A stretch of 40,721 nt of DNA from Lachnospiraceae bacterium. GTDB lineage: Bacteria > Bacillota > Clostridia > Lachnospirales > Lachnospiraceae. Shown one piece after another: positions 24,006-31,315 of this stretch. Numbering within the stretch: position 1 is the first letter of the stretch; each line of letters begins with the position of its first letter. The notes beneath the pieces are model-generated. The model was given only the letters and a program-made list of their open reading frames with translations, was not told the DNA's origin and did no database searches. The DNA is taken from positions 1 through 40,721 of the forward strand of contig VSNO01000015.1 in the NCBI GenBank assembly GCA_009774375.1, read 5' to 3'. The translations under genes were made by a program, and so were the position numbers.

Positions 24006-25271
24006 TCAAACACGCTCTAGCGTATATAACATGATTTTTACATCAAAAATATGATCTAAGTCTGAAATTTCAATATTGCCATGATAAGACTTGATCACTC
24101 TCTCTACATTCTTTAATCCGATCCCATGCTGCTCTGCTTTCTCTTTTGTTGTCAGATAGTCTTTCCCCTTTTTGATCAATCCACCTTCATATGTATTCCG
24201 GACATTGATAAATAACATTCCTTTTTCAAATTTCATCAAAAGAAATAACTTCTTTTCGCTTGAATGACTGGCAGCCTGTATGGCATTTTCAAGCAGGTTC
24301 CCTAATATAACATTTAAATCAAACAGCCGAACCTCCATCTCTTTCGGTATATTGATTTTGTATTCCACTTCTTCCAACACTTCCTGCGCCTTATTCAGCA
24401 TATAATTTAGTATGCTGTCTACCTCTTTGTTCCCACTGTTGGAATACTCACCCTTATTTTCCATAAACATTTGCATATTCTGTATGTAAGCTGTAATTTC
24501 ATGATGATCTTCGTTTCTTTTCGCCATGATCAGTAATTCATTTAAATGATGTTTCATATCATGACGCAGAGCACTTATTTTTTCCTCTGACTGCATCAGC
24601 ACATCTAATTGATTGGCGTAACTCTCCAGTTTTCTCTCAAATAAAACGTTCTCTTCCAGCTTTATATAGATATCCATCAGGGCGTTGTATAAATAGAATA
24701 TCAGCATATTTATCAATAATATGCCCGCACTGACGGATACCAATATGATCTGGTTGTGAAGATCATTCATTAATAAAATAAACAATATTACGATACTGAT
24801 CACAGGAATCAAAATTAATACGTTCCAATATGGCGGTGTGAATCCTTTTTCTCTGTTTTTTACAAAAAATCTTTCTATAATAAATTCGCAGATACTTATG
24901 AGTAAAACGGTTACATATGCTACTATGGCACTATGTTTTTCCCCTATTACATAATTTGAAAAAGAATAGACTGATAAGATGTCACATATCATATTAATAC
25001 CGTAAATCAGGATCGTTACTAATATTTTTTTCTTCTGCTCCCCCTCATATAACTGCGTAATAACATAAAGCATAAGGATATTGACTGCAATATTTGCAGG
25101 CGGAAAATGAAATGCGAAATAAATGCCTGCTGTAACAAAATAGAACAGAAAATAGAAAAAGTTTTCTCTCTTTTTATTTTCCTCCAATGCCGGAAAAAAT
25201 ACGGACATAAATTTTTTGATGATAAATGTTCTGAACAGATTTGTGCTTAATGCAGTAATGATATCAAACAT
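24006..25271 (-). CDS. AgrC-like GHKL sensor histidine kinase
   Basis: A 421-residue membrane kinase. The N-terminal half (to about 200) has six or so hydrophobic segments, like peptide-pheromone receptors of the AgrC/ComD class. A coiled linker leads to SALRHDMKHHLNEL with phospho-acceptor His237. The GHKL ATPase domain has NVILGNLLENAIQAA as N box and HGIGLKNVERV as G box. GGGGAAG precedes ATG 25271, six bases after the regulator stop, so both are co-translated. The ligand is unknown; I saw no AgrD-type peptide or AgrB processing gene in the window. Confidence 0.9.
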   Translation of the reverse strand: MFDIITALSTNLFRTFIIKKFMSVFFPALEENKKRENFFYFLFYFVTAGIYFAFHFPPANIAVNILMLYVITQLYEGEQKKKILVTILIYGINMICDILSVYSFSNYVIGEKHSAIVAYVTVLLISICEFIIERFFVKNREKGFTPPYWNVLILIPVISIVILFILLMNDLHNQIILVSVSAGILLINMLIFYLYNALMDIYIKLEENVLFERKLESYANQLDVLMQSEEKISALRHDMKHHLNELLIMAKRNEDHHEITAYIQNMQMFMENKGEYSNSGNKEVDSILNYMLNKAQEVLEEVEYKINIPKEMEVRLFDLNVILGNLLENAIQAASHSSEKKLFLLMKFEKGMLFINVRNTYEGGLIKKGKDYLTTKEKAEQHGIGLKNVERVIKSYHGNIEISDLDHIFDVKIMLYTLERV

Positions 25272-25277
25272 ATTATA

Positions 25278-25994
25278 TTATCTTCCCCAGGCGTTCTGTG
25301 TAATTTTCTCCCTTACTGTTTTTCGATACGGCAGACTGATATTGATCAGCGTTCCATTGTTCATCCTTACCGATTCGTAAGAACATTCTGAAACAAAATC
25401 CAGGTTGATCAAATATGACTGATGTACCAAAATAAAATTATGCGGTACTGCCTTTGCAATATTTTTCAGTTTCCCATTGAACTGCCTTTCTTCATTCTTC
25501 AGGACAATGTTGATTTTTTTATCTTTGCTATAAAAGTAGACGATATCTTTATATGGAACTTTATAATGATATCCCCTTACACAATATTCAAATACCTGAT
25601 TTTTTCGTTCCTGTAACTTGATACCGCAGATTATCGCTTCCATCAGTTTTTCTTTTTTGATCGGCTTTATCAAAAAATCGATCGGCTGCACTCTGAACAG
25701 GTTCATTGCATAACTGCTTTTTGACGAAATATATACAATGGCTGTTTCCAGATTCTCCAATTCATCTCTGATAAATCTTCCTACCTTAATCCCATCTGTA
25801 CTGACTAATTCAATATCAAGAAAAAGCATATCCAGATGGATCTTTTTATTCAAAATATCGTCGCATAAACGCTCTCCTGTATACCAGACATCGATCTCAA
25901 TATCGAATCCGTTTTTCTCACCATAATCATAACACCATTCTTCCAATTGTGCGCATGTACCTTTTTCATCGTCACAGATTCCTATATGAAACAC
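25278..25994 (-). CDS. LytTR-family response regulator (AgrA/LytR type)
   Basis: A 238-residue regulator. The receiver domain has CDDE at 7-10, phospho-acceptor Asp60 (LFLDIEL) and Lys110 (LIKPI). The LytTR DNA-binding domain covers about 133-233 (YHYKVPYKDIVYFYSKDKK, HNFILVHQSYLINLDFV). The start is taken as GTG 25994 because GGAGG lies eight bases upstream; the longer frame from 26045 would start upstream of the transcript start predicted from the promoter at 26024-26052. It partners the kinase six bases downstream and probably binds direct repeats such as those upstream of the lipoprotein gene. Confidence 0.9.
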   Translation of the reverse strand: MFHIGICDDEKGTCAQLEEWCYDYGEKNGFDIEIDVWYTGERLCDDILNKKIHLDMLFLDIELVSTDGIKVGRFIRDELENLETAIVYISSKSSYAMNLFRVQPIDFLIKPIKKEKLMEAIICGIKLQERKNQVFEYCVRGYHYKVPYKDIVYFYSKDKKINIVLKNEERQFNGKLKNIAKAVPHNFILVHQSYLINLDFVSECSYESVRMNNGTLINISLPYRKTVREKITQNAWGR

Positions 25995-26023
25995 ATCATG
26001 TCCTCCAATAATTTTTGTTTCAT

Positions 26024-26052
26024 ATTTTACCATTTTATTTACCATTATTCAA
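26024..26052 (-). promoter_or_regulatory. Promoter of the LytTR regulator / kinase pair
   Basis: Minus-strand TTGAAT (26047-26052), 17-bp spacer, TAAAAT (26024-26029), in the 75-bp gap after the sigma-like gene. It would give a short leader ahead of GTG 25994. Confidence 0.5.
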
Positions 26053-26069
26053 TCTCGTTCTCCCCGCAG

Positions 26070-26438
26070 TCAGGAAAAGGATTCAGATACAGTTCGCAGG
26101 AGGCTCTCAATCTCACTATTTCCAAGCACTTCCATCAGTCGTTTTAAAGATCTCTGCTGCATCCTCTCATATGTGCGCTTAGAATATCCACTCTGCCTCC
26201 CGTGTCGTTCCTCATATTGTATGATCACCCGTTCCCATGTATCTCCTTCCACTAAATGCATCTGAATGATCTCTCTCTCATTTGCGTTCAAAATGTCCAG
26301 ACTATTCTCCATCACATAGAGGATTTTGCATATCTGATCATATTCTCCATCCACCTTTTCCAAATATTCTAAGATCTCTCTCTTTGCTTTCAGTTTTTTC
26401 ATGGATCTGAATAATGATCTTATTTCATTTTCTGTCAT
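26070..26438 (-). CDS. Sigma-70 region-4-like DNA-binding protein
   Basis: A 122-residue basic protein. The first half is helical (SLFRSMKKLKAKREILEYLE). The second half, NANEREIIQMHLVEGDTW followed by YSKRTYERMQQRSLKRL, looks like the helix-turn-helix of sigma region 4 or of phage ArpU/RinA-type activators. There is no region 2, so if it acts as a sigma factor it would need a partner. It could instead be a transcription activator. A GGGGGG stretch precedes the ATG. It stands 69 bp after the M56 gene and 75 bp before the LytTR regulator, which places it between the two regulatory layers. Confidence 0.65.
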   Translation of the reverse strand: MTENEIRSLFRSMKKLKAKREILEYLEKVDGEYDQICKILYVMENSLDILNANEREIIQMHLVEGDTWERVIIQYEERHGRQSGYSKRTYERMQQRSLKRLMEVLGNSEIESLLRTVSESFS

Positions 26439-26507
26439 TTCATGAATCCCCCCTGTTCTACTTTTGTATTTTATGACAATTCATGTCCTCGCCGCACAGT
26501 TCGATCA

Positions 26508-27833
26508 TTAATGCGGACATTTTCCAAAACTTACAGTATTGATCAGTTCCCCAAGTACCACTTCTCCACACTTACTACACTTCTTTGAATTATAGTAGTC
26601 CACTTTACAGCTATTATCCGAATATTTTTTATGATTCATTAATTTCCCAATCACATAATCATGTTTACACAAACTATATATTTCAGCATTCAAATTTAAG
26701 TCATCCAAATTTTTAATCTCTTTTGTCTCCTCGCTGTAAAATGTCCATCCTCCGCTTTCATTTACCGGCAGCTCGCCATATACATCCCCCCACATAAAAT
26801 CCTGCTCAGTAAAATACATCGTATCATATATCTCATTTAAATATACAATATTTTTAGGGCTATACGCCAGCACTGACAGTGAAGATGATAACACCGCAAT
26901 CCCCATCACACTCAATCCCACCAGTTTTCTAAAAACACTCTCTTTTTTGAACCCGTTTTTCATTTGATTGATCCTCTCCTTCATCATTTTACGCTGCATA
27001 CTAAACCCTATTATAGGCATCTTTGAATTGTAGATTCCACCCTCCGCGAGACTAACCATCAACAACCCATACTGTTTCATTTCCTCTCTGGTCTTACCTT
27101 CGATCACCTTCCTGTCACATGACAGCTCAGCAACCGCATTCCACTGATACAGTATGTACCACACCAACGGATTATAGAAATTTAATACGACCATGGTTAG
27201 CACGAATATCTTAATCAGATTATCCCATTGATATATATGTATCGTCTCATGTTCCATCACCATTTTTAATTCAGCAACAGACCATTTGCAACATGGCAAT
27301 ACGATCATAGGATGGAACACCCCGATCGTAAATGGCGTATCGATCATATCACACTGATAGATCTGTATACTTTTCTTATAAGCGGAACAATACGATCTTA
27401 TGATCTCATCATACATTTCGTCTGCGACAGGCTCCGCACGATTCCGAAGAAATCTTTTTATCCTTCTGTATTTTTGCATCCATCCATAGAATACCACCAT
27501 ACCGATCATAATGATAACGGCCATCAGACCATAAACAACAGCATCCGGCACGCGTATTTTACTGGGCGCAATCTGTATTATATTTGCTGTATAATCTGTA
27601 AATAAGGTGTTCTCAGCCGGATTGCGCTGCAGATTCCCTCCGCACATAACCTCCAATAATTCTTTATACAATACATGAAAGTATGGGAATGGTACCAGAT
27701 ACTCCAAAATATTACATATCAGATAACACCTTCTCCATTGCACGGATAAATACTTTTTTATCAAAGGCAGCAACACAATATAGGCGAGTGTCCCAACACT
27801 GCCAAAAAAAGACATTGTCAATAATAATGGCAT
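26508..27833 (-). CDS. M56-family membrane metallopeptidase (BlaR1/MecR1-like), no penicillin sensor
   Basis: A 441-residue antirepressor-type protein. N-terminal TM helices near 7-25 and 98-117 flank an extracellular stretch. The zinc protease site is EHETIH with His195, Glu196 and His199, and Glu236 (AELSCD) as third ligand. A further TM lies near 305-322. The remaining C-terminal ~115 residues are extracellular and end in a Cys/His-rich segment (CKHDY, SCKVDYY, KKCSKCGEV, GKCPH) that resembles a zinc ribbon. BlaR1 proteins carry a beta-lactamase-like domain here; it is absent. The gene starts one base after the BlaI-type repressor stop, so it should cleave that repressor on receiving its signal. 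The signal may be metal, redox or envelope stress; this is inference. Confidence 0.85.
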   Translation of the reverse strand: MPLLLTMSFFGSVGTLAYIVLLPLIKKYLSVQWRRCYLICNILEYLVPFPYFHVLYKELLEVMCGGNLQRNPAENTLFTDYTANIIQIAPSKIRVPDAVVYGLMAVIIMIGMVVFYGWMQKYRRIKRFLRNRAEPVADEMYDEIIRSYCSAYKKSIQIYQCDMIDTPFTIGVFHPMIVLPCCKWSVAELKMVMEHETIHIYQWDNLIKIFVLTMVVLNFYNPLVWYILYQWNAVAELSCDRKVIEGKTREEMKQYGLLMVSLAEGGIYNSKMPIIGFSMQRKMMKERINQMKNGFKKESVFRKLVGLSVMGIAVLSSSLSVLAYSPKNIVYLNEIYDTMYFTEQDFMWGDVYGELPVNESGGWTFYSEETKEIKNLDDLNLNAEIYSLCKHDYVIGKLMNHKKYSDNSCKVDYYNSKKCSKCGEVVLGELINTVSFGKCPH

Positions 27834-27834
27834 A

Positions 27835-28224
27835 TCACATATCCCCTAATATTTCTTTCAGTTCATTTGCTGTATCCTCGTCCAGTTTTCCACCACCAGA
27901 AAACGCGGACAAAAACATTTTCATGGAACCACCATAAAATTCACTTAGAAAGTCCTTGGCTTCCCCCTGTCTATAATCCGTATAGCTCATTGATGGATAA
28001 TAAACTCTTCTTTTCAGAGAATTTTGTGATACAATCAAACCTTTTTCCATCAGCCGCCTGATAAAAGTGTTTATTGTCTGTTTTTTCCATTCTTTTTGAC
28101 ATGTAGTATTTAGATACTCAGTGATGTCTCCAAATGTTTTTCCCTCCTCCTGATTCCATAAATACTCCATGATCATACCCTCCGATTCGCTAATCAGATA
28201 TCTGACTTTTCTCTCCGTCATCAT
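27835..28224 (-). CDS. BlaI/MecI-family transcriptional repressor, first copy
   Basis: A 129-residue winged-helix repressor. The DNA-binding part (about 8-75) shows ISESEGMIMEYLWNQEEGKT and QTINTFIRRLMEKGLI. The dimerisation and protease-cleavage part includes YYPSMSYTDYRQGEAKDFLSE... near residue 75-95 and a C-terminal helix. AGGAGG precedes two ATGs. It is directly followed by its M56 antirepressor. A dyad at 28298-28314 next to the likely promoter suggests autoregulation of the operon. Confidence 0.92.
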   Translation of the reverse strand: MMTERKVRYLISESEGMIMEYLWNQEEGKTFGDITEYLNTTCQKEWKKQTINTFIRRLMEKGLIVSQNSLKRRVYYPSMSYTDYRQGEAKDFLSEFYGGSMKMFLSAFSGGGKLDEDTANELKEILGDM

Positions 28225-28280
28225 TTTCTCCTCCTGCGTTTTATCATAATCAACAAGTAATACTTTGTTGTCTTATATCC

Positions 28281-28314
28281 AAGAGTATCACACTTTTGTA
28301 GTAAAGTAAACTAC
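28281..28314 (-). promoter_or_regulatory. Likely promoter and operator of the first blaI-M56 operon
   Basis: A dyad GTAGT-N7-ACTAC at 28298-28314 resembles the ACTAC/GTAGT arms of known BlaI/MecI operators. On the minus strand TTTACT inside the dyad and TACTCT are 17 bp apart and can serve as -35 and -10, so the repressor would cover the -35 box. Confidence 0.5.
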
Positions 28315-28355
28315 TGTTTTTCCGCTTTTTTATTTGCACCAACACTTCAGTATGG

Positions 28356-28380
28356 AAAAAGGACACATTTTCATGTGTCC
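28356..28380 (-). terminator. Intrinsic terminator of the gene at 28419
   Basis: Perfect 8-bp stem GGACACAT/ATGTGTCC (28361-28380) with a 4-nt loop, followed on the minus strand by TTTTT. Confidence 0.85.
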
Positions 28381-28418
28381 TCAATAAAACCCAAAATATC
28401 TGATATTCTATAAACAGA

Positions 28419-29621
28419 TTACATTAAATGATCAATCAGTCTCTGGTAAAACAAAACCTCTTTATCCTTGAATGCCTGTACATCATCGCTGTATCTGGGC
28501 TGATGTTTATCCTCCAGATGCGATAATGCTGTCCTGGCAAATTCCAATACACTCTCGACAGTATCCCCACAGATCCTCGTACTTTCACCTTTCATAAGAG
28601 CTGACATATAACGAGTCATAAATTCTGACGGATACTGCACTGTTCCGTTCTCTCCCATACCTAATCCATCGGTTCCTGCCTCCCCGGCAGCTCTGTTCCA
28701 TGCCTGCCTCACAGGCTCTGGCAGATATTCAAATAAATCAGACTGAACCGCTTTATAGTTCATCGCCGACTTCAACACATCAACATCAGCATCTCCATTC
28801 AGATAACTTTCCCAAAATCCCTGATCACTCATAAACATGGCAAATTCCGCTCCAAGATACTGTGCCTTTTTGAGCATCTCATGCGAGACTTCCATACTCC
28901 ATCCCGCTTCCCTGTTCAGGTTATTTTCATAACGGATCTCCCCCTTGTTATCAAAGATCATCCGCGCATATCCGCCGTCCACATCCTGTATCTGCATTCC
29001 GTTGTCAACCGGAACCAGCACATTGTTACCGATCTGTATCATTTTCACTTCTTTTGGCATTCCGTACTTTTCGAGCATACAGATCAGTTTGTTTCCGTCT
29101 GTCACCTGCCTGTACAGCTTTGATTCCATATATGCGCCCTTTTCTTCCCCGACCATTGTCAGCCAGTCCCTTTTCTGTCCCAGACTGTCAGCTTCCGCCT
29201 GGGTTAAGGACGATCTGACATATGCCCTCAAAGCATCCCAGCTGGTTCCAGCATGCTCTGCTTTCCCCTCATGCGCATCGATATAATTGCAGAGTGCAAA
29301 CATCTCAATATCCGACGCGGCGTTGACATCGATCTCATCTATATTGACCATATATTCCTGTTTTTTTCCGCCTGCCCTGTCCGCTGTAACCTTTATGAGC
29401 GGAGAATCCGAAGTAAACCGTTCATCGTATACCGCTTTCAGTTCATAGTTTTCACCTGTTCTGACATCTCTGTACACCGCACTTCCCAGCAAACTCCCGT
29501 CCCCCTGTCCGTTGGCCGGATCCATGCTGTAGGATCGGTTTACCAACCGGGAATCCTTGTTTTGCCTGACATATGATTTGTATTCCTGATAACTGAGTGT
29601 GATATTTTTTACCCCTGACAT
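28419..29621 (-). CDS. Conserved-looking hypothetical protein
   Basis: A 400-residue soluble protein that I cannot assign. There is no signal peptide or TM segment. The N-terminal part (1-100) is beta-rich with IDEIDVNAASDIEMFALCNY, a pattern I associate with cytoplasmic proteins of unknown function in Lachnospiraceae. The middle has helices (SWDALRAYVRSSLTQAEAD) and a beta patch (KMIQIGNNVLVPVDNGMQI). The C-terminal half is helical. GGGGGA precedes ATG 29621, and a clean terminator follows, so it is a single-gene transcript. Base composition is less AT-rich than the neighbouring signalling genes. Confidence 0.7.
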   Translation of the reverse strand: MSGVKNITLSYQEYKSYVRQNKDSRLVNRSYSMDPANGQGDGSLLGSAVYRDVRTGENYELKAVYDERFTSDSPLIKVTADRAGGKKQEYMVNIDEIDVNAASDIEMFALCNYIDAHEGKAEHAGTSWDALRAYVRSSLTQAEADSLGQKRDWLTMVGEEKGAYMESKLYRQVTDGNKLICMLEKYGMPKEVKMIQIGNNVLVPVDNGMQIQDVDGGYARMIFDNKGEIRYENNLNREAGWSMEVSHEMLKKAQYLGAEFAMFMSDQGFWESYLNGDADVDVLKSAMNYKAVQSDLFEYLPEPVRQAWNRAAGEAGTDGLGMGENGTVQYPSEFMTRYMSALMKGESTRICGDTVESVLEFARTALSHLEDKHQPRYSDDVQAFKDKEVLFYQRLIDHLM

Positions 29622-29738
29622 ACGCTTTCCCCCTTAATTAATCCTGAATTTCCGAATATAATTCAATCTGCATTTTATACTCGATGATAAAGTAATCATT
29701 TACCTGTACTAAACAAACAAAATGTTATCACATAAATA

Positions 29739-30410
29739 TTAATGAAGCGCACATGAAGGATTATTGCTGGACGGAAATGGTCTCTCATCTATAGTTCCAT
29801 CTGGAACTACAGCAAACCAATTTGTATCAGAATTGTGCTTATACCCCGGTGCAGGTTCTCCAGAAATTTCAATATAATATGTATTTACTGTCGGTACAAA
29901 GTGAAATATAGTTTGCCCTGATATTTTTTCTTTTGCCTGTATATATCTCCATGTCCCATCTGCAGCCTGATAATACAACCTGATATCCCGAACCTGACTT
30001 CCCCATACATTCTTCAATGCAGCCACATAACGATAACCTGTCCTTACCTTTACCATAAAATAGTCTACATCATTTGCTGTCTCTAGCTGAGTATATGCGT
30101 AGTTACATCTGAAATGTCCTAATGGATCTCCATCCCTATACGCTATTTTTATTGTCTGAGAATATGGATAAGCAGTTTCAATAGTATCATTTTCCTCATA
30201 AATGTTATCCAAATCATCGTTGGCGTATGTTTGTATCTCATATCTTTCGTCGGCAGTAATCATATTGTCTAATTGAACCGCTTTTTCTTTTGGAACTACT
30301 CTGTCTATAATTTCATCATTACGATTATGGCTTTCGCCTCCCTCAGAAGCATGTGCTGTCACTCCTGTTATTAATACCATCGATACAGCAATACATAATA
30401 TCTTTTTCAT
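29739..30410 (-). CDS. Secreted protein with PPC-like beta domain
   Basis: A 223-residue exported protein. The signal peptide is KKILCIAVSMVLITGVTAHA. After a charged linker comes YEENDTIETAYPY and NDVDYFMVKV, the pattern of pre-peptidase C-terminal-like (PPC) beta-sandwich domains (EENDT..TA...DVDYY). No protease domain is attached, so it is a free-standing domain possibly binding cell-wall or protein ligands. Start ATG 30410 is chosen with GGAGG 11 bases upstream; TTG 30428 would overlap that site. It may be a target of the nearby regulators; no operon partner is seen. Confidence 0.7.
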   Translation of the reverse strand: MKKILCIAVSMVLITGVTAHASEGGESHNRNDEIIDRVVPKEKAVQLDNMITADERYEIQTYANDDLDNIYEENDTIETAYPYSQTIKIAYRDGDPLGHFRCNYAYTQLETANDVDYFMVKVRTGYRYVAALKNVWGSQVRDIRLYYQAADGTWRYIQAKEKISGQTIFHFVPTVNTYYIEISGEPAPGYKHNSDTNWFAVVPDGTIDERPFPSSNNPSCALH

Positions 30411-30559
30411 CACTTTCTTTTCCTCCAATACTTAAATAGTATAAATTCTGTTATATAATTTGTATTATTATAATCTCTTATTCGCATAATTTAAAGTGAC
30501 AATATTATGCCATATCCATGTCAAACATACGACAAGCCAGAGCCTTCATATACCCTTAA

Positions 30560-30841
30560 TTAGTCATTCAGCCTTTCAATAATCCTGCCGTTATTCATTT
30601 TATATACATCATCGTACAATAAATAAAAACCCTCGTAATAATGGACTGATATAAACATATATGTTGCAGAGTCTTTATGCTTTAGGCTCTGGCCTTCATT
30701 AAATGCAATGTCCGTGCACCAATGGTGAAATTCTTCCAGCTTCCTCCTGCAGAATACGCGATGAAACATGTCTTGGAAAGAAATCCCATTTTGAAAGTCA
30801 TTTCCCATACTCCAACGGCATTGACAATATTTCCTGTACAT
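30560..30841 (-). pseudogene. Possible C-terminal remnant of an ABC transporter ATPase
   Basis: The open frame of 93 codons has a meaningless first half, but the last ~35 residues (FISVHYYEGFYLLYDDVYKM, then NNGRIIERLND) resemble the segment after the switch His of ABC-2/peptide ABC ATPases (ISHYYE...DEVYxxxNGRI). Its 5' end overlaps the promoter of the second BlaI gene, so it is probably not expressed. Assignment is weak. Confidence 0.3.
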
Positions 30842-30849
30842 TTTATAAT
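30821..30849 (+). promoter_or_regulatory. Consensus promoter of the second blaI-blaR1 operon
   Basis: TTGACA (30821-30826) and TATAAT (30844-30849) with a 17-bp spacer: a full match to the vegetative consensus. The operator at 30855-30870 covers the transcription start. Confidence 0.85.
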
Positions 30850-30854
30850 ACTTT

Positions 30855-30870
30855 TATTACGACCGTAATA
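30855..30870. promoter_or_regulatory. 16-bp palindromic operator (BlaI type)
   Basis: TATTACG-AC-CGTAATA has perfect 7-bp arms and the 16-bp length of BlaI/MecI operators, placed at the start of transcription just after the -10 box. Its arms differ from the dyad of the first BlaI operon. Confidence 0.75.
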
Positions 30871-30912
30871 TTTATAGATTGCGAAAGACTATCATCGAAG
30901 GAGGTACCTGTT

Positions 30913-31314
30913 TTGAAAGCTTTGCCCCAGATTTCCGAAGCGGAATATGAAGTGATGAAGATTGTCTGGAAGTACGCACCGATCAGTACGAATGAAATAA
31001 CGGATCGTCTGGTAAAAACGACTTCGTGGAGCCCCAAGACGATACAGACACTGATCAAGCGTCTGGTAACGAAAGGCGCCCTCACCTATGAAAAGCAGAG
31101 CCGGGTGTTTGTATATACCCCGCTGGTGGATAAGGACGAGTATATCGGCCAGGAGAGCAGTTCGTTCCTGAACCGCTTTTACGACGGCGACATTTCCGCC
31201 ATGCTGTCAGCTTTTATCGACCACGACAGATTATCGGACAGCGAGATCAGTACGCTCCGCTCCCTTTTATCCTCAAATGCCAGGACAAAAGATTCCAAAA
31301 AAGGAGGGACCTGA
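30913..31314 (+). CDS. blaI: BlaI/MecI-family transcriptional repressor, second copy
   Basis: A 133-residue repressor with the winged-helix part ISEAEYEVMKIVWKYAPIST, SPKTIQTLIKRLVTKGAL and the dimerisation part from about 75. The start is TTG 30913, chosen because AAGGAGG lies eight bases upstream and the family begins right there; a longer open frame from 30703 has no such site. It is followed in overlap distance by its BlaR1 partner. It should repress its own operon through the dyad at 30855 and be inactivated by BlaR1-driven proteolysis upon beta-lactam binding. Confidence 0.92.
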   Translation: MKALPQISEAEYEVMKIVWKYAPISTNEITDRLVKTTSWSPKTIQTLIKRLVTKGALTYEKQSRVFVYTPLVDKDEYIGQESSSFLNRFYDGDISAMLSAFIDHDRLSDSEISTLRSLLSSNARTKDSKKGGT

Positions 31315-31315
31315 C

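Noticed and set aside
24006..26045. Complete agr quorum-sensing locus
   Set aside because: Kinase and regulator fit, but no AgrB-type membrane protease or AgrD-like peptide gene was found on either strand nearby.
25995..26045. Longer N-terminus of the LytTR regulator (start at 26045)
   Set aside because: The region holds a promoter (26024-26052) and a strong GGAGG ahead of GTG 25994; the extra residues do not belong to a receiver domain.
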